NCBI GenBank assembly: GCA_029194725.1
Contig: JARFXQ010000007.1
Span: 1-64,000, forward strand
Direction of reading: 5' to 3'
Length of the DNA: 64,000 nucleotides
Source: Nitrospira sp.
GTDB lineage: Bacteria; Nitrospirota; Nitrospiria; Nitrospirales; Nitrospiraceae
Of the stretch, positions 37,713 to 45,969 are shown piece by piece. The notes under the pieces were generated by a model. The model saw nothing but the letters and a program-made list of their open reading frames with translations, was not told where the DNA came from and searched no databases. How positions within the stretch are numbered: the first letter of the stretch is position 1; each line of letters begins with the position of its first letter. Position numbers and translations under genes: made by a program.

Positions 37713-38735
37713 ATGTTGAAAAGTTCAAAACTCATAGCCGTCTGCATCGTCGCGTCGCTCATCGGCCTACCGACCCTCTCGTTTGCAAAGGCGCGAGGAT
37801 CGGGTGGAGGTTTTTCGAGCGGGGCTCGCGGCGGAAACTCATCAATGGGGATCGGTAGCCGTGGATCCCGTACCTACCAAGACAACGGTGCCAAGCCGAT
37901 TGAACAGTCCACAAGCCAGAAGCCGTCGGCCACGCCGCCGCCGAATGCATCGGGCGCCCCGCTAATGCAACCGGCTCCAGCCACGTCGTGGTGGCAACGC
38001 AATCCCCTTCTTGCCGGAATCGCCGGTGGTCTTGCCGGAACCTGGATCGGCCATATGCTCTTTGGCGCGACGGAGAGCAGCGCCAAGACTACGGATACTG
38101 AGGGTGCGGAGCCAGGAGCCGCATCCAACTCAGCATCCAACTCCTTTGGACTGATCTTCCTGTTGATGTTGGTAGGAGCAGGCGCACTCTATTATTTCAA
38201 AAAGGTTCGTCAGAACCCTGCTCCGGTGTTCACAGGGCTCTCACCTGGTACCGCCGCGAGGGGAAGCCTGCTCGACATCTCGTCCAACAGGTCCAGTGAC
38301 AGGTCAACAACTGATACTGCCTATACTGTGACTACCGAAGATAAAGCGGCCTTTCAGCAACTGCTGACCGACATTCAATCAGCCTGGAGCACCCAGGATG
38401 TGGCGACCTTGAAGCGTTTTCTGACACCGGAAATGCTGAGCTATTTCAGCACCGCCTTGGCCGAGGACAGCAGCCGAGGTGTTCAGAATCACGTGGAAGA
38501 AGTGGAGTTGCTCAAGGGAGATGTACGCGAAGCCTGGACCGAAGACAACCAGGACTATGCGACCGTGGACCTACGCTGGAATGCCAGAGACTACACGGTC
38601 TCCACGACGATCCCGCGCGGAGAGCCGGGCTATCTGATCGAAGGCAGCGAAACAACTCCGACCGAATCGTACGAAGTCTGGACCTTCATGCGCGTGCGGG
38701 ATGGGCACTGGCTCCTGTCGGCTATTCAGCAATAA
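37713..38735 (+). CDS. Tim44-like domain membrane protein
   Basis: About 340 residues from the ATG at 37713 (AAAGGA upstream). A signal peptide, a Gly/Ser-rich stretch (GSGGGFSSGARGG), a Gln/Pro-rich linker, a first hydrophobic stretch (about 88-105), a TM helix (about 145-165, FGLIFLLMLVGAGALYYF) and a C-terminal Tim44-like domain (about 215-340). This layout matches bacterial Tim44-domain proteins of unknown function. No operon partner is evident. Confidence 0.8.
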   Translation: MLKSSKLIAVCIVASLIGLPTLSFAKARGSGGGFSSGARGGNSSMGIGSRGSRTYQDNGAKPIEQSTSQKPSATPPPNASGAPLMQPAPATSWWQRNPLLAGIAGGLAGTWIGHMLFGATESSAKTTDTEGAEPGAASNSASNSFGLIFLLMLVGAGALYYFKKVRQNPAPVFTGLSPGTAARGSLLDISSNRSSDRSTTDTAYTVTTEDKAAFQQLLTDIQSAWSTQDVATLKRFLTPEMLSYFSTALAEDSSRGVQNHVEEVELLKGDVREAWTEDNQDYATVDLRWNARDYTVSTTIPRGEPGYLIEGSETTPTESYEVWTFMRVRDGHWLLSAIQQ

Positions 38736-38765
38736 GCACCGAGGGAAGGCGGCTGACCCTGTGAG

Positions 38766-38975
38766 TCAGCCGCCGATCCACTTCCAGAAACAGGGCGTGA
38801 GGATATAGGCGGCAGCCGAGACCAGCACCCCCACCACCACTCCCAAGAGCCCGGCCACGTAGAGTGCCGCAAACACAACCAGGATCATGAACAGGGCCAG
38901 CGACTGGTGGGCTTCATAAAATGCCCGCCTGGCTTCAGCTGAAAAAGAAACGGAGAAGTTAGAGTGATCAGCCAT
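38766..38975 (-). CDS. Small membrane protein (69 aa)
   Basis: About 69 residues from ATG 38975. A hydrophilic head (MADHSNFSVSFSAEARR) is followed by a continuous hydrophobic stretch of about 40 residues (LFMILVVFAALYVAGLLG onward), probably two membrane spans, ending WKWIGG. No family recognised. It is converging with the Tim44-like gene. Confidence 0.55.
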   Translation of the reverse strand: MADHSNFSVSFSAEARRAFYEAHQSLALFMILVVFAALYVAGLLGVVVGVLVSAAAYILTPCFWKWIGG

Positions 38976-39054
38976 GCAGCGAGTATAGACGAAACCCACT
39001 ATCTTCCTCTGCCCCAGCCATCTCAGGGATGAGCGCCTTCAGCAGTCCAGCCTG

Positions 39055-39813
39055 TCAGTGGAAGACCGGACCAGAATTTGTTCCTTTCGTCAGACTACAG
39101 CACTTCTTAAACTTCTTTCCGCTGCCGCAGGGACAGGGATCGTTCCGCCCGATCTTTACGTGAGCTGAGTGGTTTGAATCGAGATCACCCATGTCGAGCC
39201 GCGCTTGATAGATCGACTGCCCCAAGTGAGCATACTCGTGCATCGCCTCGGGAAAGATCTCCATCACCGATTGGGCCAACTGCTCCAGAGTCCCCTTCCC
39301 GTTCGTTTCCTGATGGTATGCCTGAGCAAGTTTCGGAGAGGCAAAGAACGTGAGCGTCATCAGCAACGCTCCAAGTTCTTCATCCAGCTCATCCGGCGTG
39401 TACTCGTTCCACACCTCCACAAGATAGTCATAGCCGATCTCAAACCCTTGCGCCCACTGGCTCAGTGGCGCATCGACACTCAAGTTGTCCATCGCCCACG
39501 GTCTCATCTCGCACCCTGGCGGGAGAGAGACACCTCGGTCTGTTCGTTCACGAATGCAATCGTTATAGAGCGCCATCATCGCTTGGAGCACCTGCTCCGC
39601 CTCCTCGCGAGTCTCGTACTGAGCCTCCTGGTCGTTGAACACGAGTGGAATCCATTCTGAAGGCGGGATCAGCTCCGGCCCATTCGCCAGGCAGAACAAG
39701 AAACCGGCCAACTGAGGATAGGTCAATGTGTCATTGGGTCGCTGCGGTGCAGACAGGAAGCGCCTGAGAAGTATCGCGCGATCATAGGTGAATGGTGGGA
39801 CTGTGGGCAGCAC
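39055..39813 (-). CDS. UPF0149/YecA-like protein with SEC-C zinc motif
   Basis: 252 residues: a UPF0149-like helical domain (about 25-190, [25 protein letters not shown]) and a C-terminal SEC-C motif, [19 protein letters not shown], that binds zinc. YecA-type proteins are accessory factors with SEC-C tails. The start is probably GTG at 39813. A truncated second copy of the N-terminal half lies at 58067-58379 and a small 5' remnant near 60890, so the locus has been duplicated and broken up. Confidence 0.85.
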   Translation of the reverse strand: MLPTVPPFTYDRAILLRRFLSAPQRPNDTLTYPQLAGFLFCLANGPELIPPSEWIPLVFNDQEAQYETREEAEQVLQAMMALYNDCIRERTDRGVSLPPGCEMRPWAMDNLSVDAPLSQWAQGFEIGYDYLVEVWNEYTPDELDEELGALLMTLTFFASPKLAQAYHQETNGKGTLEQLAQSVMEIFPEAMHEYAHLGQSIYQARLDMGDLDSNHSAHVKIGRNDPCPCGSGKKFKKCCSLTKGTNSGPVFH

Positions 39814-39976
39814 GGCATAGTCAGTGTCTCAGGTATGCCTAGTGCATTTCAATTCTTCTTTGAGCGCGGCTGACCAAGCGGATCTATCAGCTTGTGATTT
39901 TCGGAGGAGCACTTCTGGTCATTCATATCGTCACACGACTCTGCGCGAGCGATCGGAAGGCCTCCCGGATGCAGTT

Positions 39977-41689
39977 CTACTCTGCCACGTCGAAGCGTAA
40001 GCCGCTCGAACCTTCGCCGCGGCCGACCCTCTTACGTCTGCCGATCCACAAGAGAGGGTTGCCGTCAAACCAGCGCGCATATTGAAAGGAGCGGGTGACG
40101 CATGTACCTTCTCGCTGGATCTCTTCCTCGAAAATGTCGAGTGGGCCCACGCTGGGTTTCAGGATTTGACTCAGTGCCGGTTGAGGTTTGAGCGTGCCGT
40201 CCTGGCGCATGGTGGCGCCGCGGCGGAAGCGGATCGACTTCTGACCCGGTTGAATTTGAACGGGGATGAGGGGAATCCAGTAGGCGGGGACCTCTGTCGA
40301 CAAGCGCCACCTCAAGGCGCCGTCGTTTGACGGAGCGGGTGTTGCTGGTTGATCACGGCGCTGTCGAGCGAGGTCGTCCTCGCGACGATTCAGCGGGCGG
40401 CCGGAGACGCCTTCTGCGATGCGCTCCACACCCCACGCCAGATTCGCCATTTCATCGCGCAGGAACAACACCTCGTCGAGCGGCTTGCTCTCCATTGTGC
40501 GCTTGAGTGTCGGCGCCAAGAAGAGATTCGTTGGGGTGTCTGCGTTGCCACTGTTTCTGAACATGCGCCAATGCCTCGAGGCGGGATGGGCGGATTGATC
40601 GATCGACGGTACCAGCGTGCGCACACCGAATGTGTCCGTGATGACCAGCGAGTTGATCTTGCAGATTGAGCCGACGGGAACATCCACAGGAATCACAAAC
40701 CAATCGTTGCCGTAGGTGATGGCGAAGTCGACCAGCAGCATGCGAGCTAAATCATCGGGCTCGGCCTCTACGGCGCCAAAATCGACCGATGCATCTTCGA
40801 ATTCCCACCAGCGTGAAGCGGGCATTCCGCGATATGTCGCCGGCGCCGGAATCGTGGTTCGAGTGATGGGCAGCGGATTCACGCCTGGTTGGTGATCTGC
40901 TTCTGCTCCGAGCGTCTCGCCCATCTTCACGTCGAAGTCGTACCAGTCGAGATCGCCTTCGTAGTATTCCGATGTCAAGACTCGCTGCGGACTGGTTGGA
41001 GCTTCCACGGAAAAGGCGTATTCCATGCGTTGCGACGACCAAGCTTCGGCTTGACCCGATGGCTCACTGAACAAGGTATCGTACCAGCGAATGAATGCGT
41101 CCTTCGTCGCCGTGAATGCCTCCCCATCGCTGGGATCAATCGCCGGCACAGTGGAAGGAGGAGTCTTCTTCAACTCGGTGTAGAGCGAGACTCCATCTGG
41201 AACGCGGCCGGACATCACGTCGAGAAATCTCACAGCCTCGGCATCAGCATCGGCCGCGAGCGCCGCGCTGCGCGCCGCCAACGGAAACGCGGCAAGGAAT
41301 CCCTGGTGGTATTTCGTGCCGAACGGAGTGCGTGCCATCAACCGTAAGAACTGTTGGCCGGCCTCGACGGCCACACGCAACCGCACGAGCGTACCCGGTT
41401 TGGGGTGTACGGCCTCGCGCTCAACCAGCGTCTCCAGTGGAACCTGCTTCGGATCGAACTTCACCGGCTTCGCCGCAAGGTCGTACGGCCTATACCGTGT
41501 CAATTCGGCGCATTCGGCTCGCAGTCTGGCCGACACGGGTGTGCCGTTATCGTCTCCCTGCAGCTCTCCGAGTTGCCACTGACGCGCCAACAGCCAAAGG
41601 GGATCGTAGATTCTGGCCTGCAATGTTTCGCTCTGCGAGGCACCGCGAACGTTGGGCTCTAACCGCGACCATGTAGTGATGGACGGCAT
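39977..41689 (-). CDS. Unknown protein of the giant five-gene cluster (570 aa)
   Basis: Last and smallest gene of the cluster, 570 residues, starting 5 bases after the preceding stop, with AGAGGG about 10 bases upstream. Near the N-terminus lies an aromatic, acidic LLARQWQLGELQGDDNGT segment. The C-terminus is basic (IGRRKRVGRGEGS). No signal peptide, membrane span, coiled coil or catalytic motif is evident. I do not recognise a domain. Its strict packing with the others suggests a required component. Confidence 0.7.
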   Translation of the reverse strand: MPSITTWSRLEPNVRGASQSETLQARIYDPLWLLARQWQLGELQGDDNGTPVSARLRAECAELTRYRPYDLAAKPVKFDPKQVPLETLVEREAVHPKPGTLVRLRVAVEAGQQFLRLMARTPFGTKYHQGFLAAFPLAARSAALAADADAEAVRFLDVMSGRVPDGVSLYTELKKTPPSTVPAIDPSDGEAFTATKDAFIRWYDTLFSEPSGQAEAWSSQRMEYAFSVEAPTSPQRVLTSEYYEGDLDWYDFDVKMGETLGAEADHQPGVNPLPITRTTIPAPATYRGMPASRWWEFEDASVDFGAVEAEPDDLARMLLVDFAITYGNDWFVIPVDVPVGSICKINSLVITDTFGVRTLVPSIDQSAHPASRHWRMFRNSGNADTPTNLFLAPTLKRTMESKPLDEVLFLRDEMANLAWGVERIAEGVSGRPLNRREDDLARQRRDQPATPAPSNDGALRWRLSTEVPAYWIPLIPVQIQPGQKSIRFRRGATMRQDGTLKPQPALSQILKPSVGPLDIFEEEIQREGTCVTRSFQYARWFDGNPLLWIGRRKRVGRGEGSSGLRFDVAE

Positions 41690-41694
41690 GATGA

Positions 41695-44600
41695 CTAGTC
41701 CCTCTTAAGAAAGTCTGTCGAGACCGTATGGCCTTCCGCGTTGAAGGCAAAATACGCAGCGGGAAGATAGTGACTGGTTTCGTCGAGCAGATCAGGAGTC
41801 ACCGCGCGCATATGGACCAAATCGACGGTCTCGCGCAGCACTTGTTGAAGCCACGGGATCGTCCAGAATGTTTGCTCAACCGGATTGGGATGAGCAGCCA
41901 CCAAAATCGCCTGCGGTGCAACAGAATCAGGCTGGTTGTACTGGAACACCACGCCGGTGGTTTCATTGGCGTTGGGTACCACCTCGACCCATTCGTCGAT
42001 CAACAGGCCGGCGATGGCAGGCTGCGTGAAATCGATGGCTTCGGGCATGTGCACGACCAACGAGAGCCGTCCCGGCGGAATCGGCGCGCCGGGCGTCGCA
42101 GGCAACCCGATCCAGCGATCGCCATCGCGTTGTGGAAGCTGCGCCACCTGCAGGGTGAGAGCGTCGCCGTTCTGTAGAGCTTCGGCATATTGCAGCGCAT
42201 CGTCGAGCCGCGCGACATTCTCGCGAACTCGCGCCATGCGTTGATGGAACGTCACCACGGCGAACGGATCACCATCTTGAACCGCAGTGCTTGCACCCAG
42301 AGCCCGCTGCATCTCGGAGAGATTCGGCGGACGGAAGCGTGGCAGCACGATGAAATTGTTGCCGAAACAATGTCGGAGCCGTTCCGAAGGATCTTCCGCA
42401 GCATCGGCTTTTGCGAGCCGCTCTGTCGCTTCACGGTCGATGGATCGCGCTTGGAAAACGAGCACCTTCAAATCCGCTTCGGTCTGGCCGACCGCCGAGA
42501 GTGGAATGGCTCCTGGGATGCCGAATGACGCGATCGTGTGCATCGCGGCCCGCAGCGGCGCCAGCGTCGTCGTCGTGGCTCCGGTCAACGCCGTTTTCAG
42601 CTTGGTCTGGAGTTGACGGAGCGATGCCGACGCACGGTCTGCCCGCACCTTCAGGTTTGCGGAGTCGAGCATGGTCGGCGAGTCGGCAACTGCGGCGACA
42701 TTGATATCGCCCGCACGAAGCGGGCGCCCGACGGCCAACAGATTGCGGGCTGTCCGCACCACTTCGCTAAACTCAGACCAACTGACATCCGTCATGGGCC
42801 ATGAGGAATCCCGCATGGGATTGAGCCGCAACGTTTGTGTCGCAGTGAGAGCCACCTTTCGTCGCGCCGCAAAAAGGAAGCGCTGCTCAAGCTCCGAAAG
42901 CCGCGAGTCTTCACTCGCTTCCTGAGCGTGAATCACGTCGAGCGGCGCGAGCTTCAAGTCCTTGAGCCGAATCTCTTGCTTATCGACAACGGCGCCCGTC
43001 GCGCTATTCACTCGTTCGACCACACAGCGAACCTTCGTGGGATTGCCCAACAGCTTCGCCGCCCACGCATTGAGAAACGGCTCGGCCAAGGATCGCGGGG
43101 TCGGCGTCCAATCCGCGATGGCTGCCGGAGTGCCTGGAAACAACGTCACTATACGATGAGTGAACGCGGAACCTGTTCGCGGTGTGCGTAGGACTTCCAA
43201 ATCAGGCGGCGGCGCTTCGCCTCGCTCTAAGGCATCGAGAGTGGCTGCGGCGCGGCTGGGATTGCCGCGCACGACGTGATGGAGGCTCTCAGCCAGTAGC
43301 GCATCGCTCAACGAGTCGACGCTGCCGGCTAACGCATCGAGCTCCACATTCACAATGGGCGGCACAGGGAACCCGGCCCGGTTACCCACGACCTGCAGAA
43401 CACGTGGCCGGGCGTTCGGTTCGTTGATTTGGCGCAGGAGGCTGAGTCCGTCCACCACATGGTTTGCCTGGACGTTCTCCACCGCCTGCCCGTTCGCGTC
43501 GACGCGCGTGGCGCTCAACGGCGCTTGTTCACGGAACGCGTTGATGAAGGCATCGAGTCCCCGCTCATGCAGACCACGCTCGAAGCGATAGCCCAAGAGG
43601 GCGCCGAGCGGCTGTCCTGACCGCACGCCATCCAGCAGGTATTGCGCCGCTCGTGCTCGTTCGGAAGAAAGATCGATCGCGAATGGATCTGCTTCTGGAT
43701 CGGACGTGCGGCCGAAACGCGTAAGGTGCCCGCTGCGCAGCACCGCCGCGGTCGCTGCATGATCGAGCGACGGCGCGTGAACGAAACCGGGATCATGACG
43801 GAATCCAGAGATTGGTCCAAGCTCGTTTGGTGGGGCGGTCACCTCAGTCCGTGGCGGTCCCGGCTGCAGGTTTTCGACCCAGCCGTAGCCTCCCAGGTAC
43901 ACACCAGCTGGATCCCTTTGCCGCATATTCTTGAGGCGTTTCGTTGCGAACGACGTGACCCAGGCATCCAATCGATGCGATGTGACATCGAGTGTGCCGC
44001 GCATCAATACCGACAGCTTGTGGGTCTTCAACACCTTCAGCGCCTCGAGACTCTTACGGAAATCTTGCACGCTCGGATCAGTAGGTTGCGTGAACGTCGG
44101 TCCCGTGTGCAGTGCGGCAGTCATGATGCGGTCGAGCGCCGTTTCCATCGGCAGTTGCGAGAAACGGACATGCTCCGGCTCGGCCCGTAGATGCGGTTCA
44201 CGGCCGAGCGCACGTGCCGCGGCGTTTGCGTACTCGACCATCAGCGAATGACGCAGCAACAGATACAGCAGACTGAATGGAGCCGGAATAGCCATGTGTT
44301 GGAGTACGGCCTCGAGATTCGGCGCCTTCAACAACTGATCGATGTAGTTGAAAGCGAAGTCCGCGCTCGACGACGTCTGGACCAACGGCAACTCCAGGGT
44401 GGAGCGCGCAGCATCGCATACCGTCAGCGCCGCGCGCGGCGTGACGCCGCGAAGCCCGGCGATCAGGCTCAGCGCCGAGATCGCCTGCGAGTGTTGCACA
44501 CGATTCCATCCGTCGGGTGTCGGTGTCCGCAAGAACTCGAACAGCTCTTGGGTGTAAAAGAGTCCGAAGATGTTCCGGATGGAGTAATCCGTGGACAACG

Positions 44601-45960
44601 CATCCATCGCAAAAACTTCACTGAAGTCGATGTCGGGATCGCTGTGATTGCCCATGCGCGCCGCCGTCCGGCTTTCAGCGCTCCAGTAGTCTTGGAGACG
44701 GCGTATTAGCGCCACCACGGCGGCATCATTCGAGGCCTGCTTGCCATCCTCAGGTGTGGCCCCCCACAAATCGAGGGCCGTGACAGGCAGCACGCCATAG
44801 GGTTGTTTACCGACACGGATTGTGGGAAGTGGTCCACCAGCCCGTACGTGATCGACAAAGTGTTGTCTCGCCCATTCCACATTCGCGTCGATCAGGTTTT
44901 CAGGAAACACACCAGGCCGATCGCCGTTGAAGCGGCCGAGCCCTATCATTTGTTCCAGGTAGTAGCCCCAGGTGGACGGCCAAAGCGCGCGATTCATGTC
45001 GCGGGCTTCACGTTGCTCGCGCGCATCTGCGTTGGCTGTACGCGCCAGCAGCTCTGTTGTGAAACCGAGAGCCTTCGAGAGCTCATCGCCATCCGATCCG
45101 TCTCCTGCCTGAAACTGGGGATCGCCGAGGATCAGCCGGAAGCTGTTGTCGTGTCCAGGATCGTCGGTGCTGAAGCCGGATGCCTCGTCTTCCGTGTTGT
45201 TGGTCGGCGTGCCTTGCATGACCAGGCTCACGCCGTCGGTATATGTGTGCGCTTCGATCAACTCTTTGAGTCGAGTCGCCGACGCCGCACTATCGAGCGA
45301 TTTTTTCACACCGAAGACCAAGAGCAGATCGATTTTTGAAGCCGCCGTCGGCAGTTGTAAGCGCAGTCCCATACCGAGGCGTTCGGCCTCATCGAAATCG
45401 ACCATCCACTTCATACCATCATCGATGGCGAGCGTTTCGCCGCTTTGAAGGACGGTGCTCTGAGGGTTCGGGCCCACAGGCAGAACGTCCGGGACTAGGT
45501 TACCGGCCACGGTCACGGCGCCGGTGCCCTGCACAAACGCGGTTGCGATCCACTGATCGGGCAGCACCGTCGTGCGTGGGGCGCGGGTCCATGTTTCGTC
45601 CTTCTGAGCTTGAGGGCGCACCGGCGGCGACGGGAATTTCGGCGGCTTTGTCGGCCGCTCTATAAGATTGGTCGGCATCAGTTGACGAACCACCCATGCC
45701 GCACGCTCCGCGCCGTAACGCTCCGCAAGTTGCCGCCACGCGTTCTTTCTGGCTTCTTCCTCGGTCGCGTTCCAGAACAGCGTGTGGAAATGCTTGCCCC
45801 ATTCGACTTCATCCGCAGTGAGCTCCGGCTCGTGCGTGTCGACATGAATCTTGTCTGGAAACACACGGATACGCAGCTCTTGTCCGAAAAAGCGGGTCTC
45901 CAGGCGAACCGGAAACAAAACGAGCGGCCGATCACCATTTATCAGCAACGGGTCCGGCAT
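41695..45960 (-). CDS. Giant unknown protein of the five-gene cluster (1421 aa)
   Basis: 1421 residues, the largest protein of the window, with AAGGAT just before the ATG at 45960 and 9 bases after the preceding stop. It looks soluble: mixed alpha/beta, Ala-, Leu- and Arg-rich, with recurring blocks such as IRVGKQPYGVLPVTAL (about 385), LLGYRFERGLHERGLDAF (mid) and a closing YFAFNAEGHTVSTDFLKR. No signal peptide, no long hydrophobic span, no internal tandem repeats that I can see. I recognise no domain. Confidence 0.75.
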   Translation of the reverse strand: MPDPLLINGDRPLVLFPVRLETRFFGQELRIRVFPDKIHVDTHEPELTADEVEWGKHFHTLFWNATEEEARKNAWRQLAERYGAERAAWVVRQLMPTNLIERPTKPPKFPSPPVRPQAQKDETWTRAPRTTVLPDQWIATAFVQGTGAVTVAGNLVPDVLPVGPNPQSTVLQSGETLAIDDGMKWMVDFDEAERLGMGLRLQLPTAASKIDLLLVFGVKKSLDSAASATRLKELIEAHTYTDGVSLVMQGTPTNNTEDEASGFSTDDPGHDNSFRLILGDPQFQAGDGSDGDELSKALGFTTELLARTANADAREQREARDMNRALWPSTWGYYLEQMIGLGRFNGDRPGVFPENLIDANVEWARQHFVDHVRAGGPLPTIRVGKQPYGVLPVTALDLWGATPEDGKQASNDAAVVALIRRLQDYWSAESRTAARMGNHSDPDIDFSEVFAMDALSTDYSIRNIFGLFYTQELFEFLRTPTPDGWNRVQHSQAISALSLIAGLRGVTPRAALTVCDAARSTLELPLVQTSSSADFAFNYIDQLLKAPNLEAVLQHMAIPAPFSLLYLLLRHSLMVEYANAAARALGREPHLRAEPEHVRFSQLPMETALDRIMTAALHTGPTFTQPTDPSVQDFRKSLEALKVLKTHKLSVLMRGTLDVTSHRLDAWVTSFATKRLKNMRQRDPAGVYLGGYGWVENLQPGPPRTEVTAPPNELGPISGFRHDPGFVHAPSLDHAATAAVLRSGHLTRFGRTSDPEADPFAIDLSSERARAAQYLLDGVRSGQPLGALLGYRFERGLHERGLDAFINAFREQAPLSATRVDANGQAVENVQANHVVDGLSLLRQINEPNARPRVLQVVGNRAGFPVPPIVNVELDALAGSVDSLSDALLAESLHHVVRGNPSRAAATLDALERGEAPPPDLEVLRTPRTGSAFTHRIVTLFPGTPAAIADWTPTPRSLAEPFLNAWAAKLLGNPTKVRCVVERVNSATGAVVDKQEIRLKDLKLAPLDVIHAQEASEDSRLSELEQRFLFAARRKVALTATQTLRLNPMRDSSWPMTDVSWSEFSEVVRTARNLLAVGRPLRAGDINVAAVADSPTMLDSANLKVRADRASASLRQLQTKLKTALTGATTTTLAPLRAAMHTIASFGIPGAIPLSAVGQTEADLKVLVFQARSIDREATERLAKADAAEDPSERLRHCFGNNFIVLPRFRPPNLSEMQRALGASTAVQDGDPFAVVTFHQRMARVRENVARLDDALQYAEALQNGDALTLQVAQLPQRDGDRWIGLPATPGAPIPPGRLSLVVHMPEAIDFTQPAIAGLLIDEWVEVVPNANETTGVVFQYNQPDSVAPQAILVAAHPNPVEQTFWTIPWLQQVLRETVDLVHMRAVTPDLLDETSHYLPAAYFAFNAEGHTVSTDFLKRD

Positions 45961-45969
45961 AGGTATCCT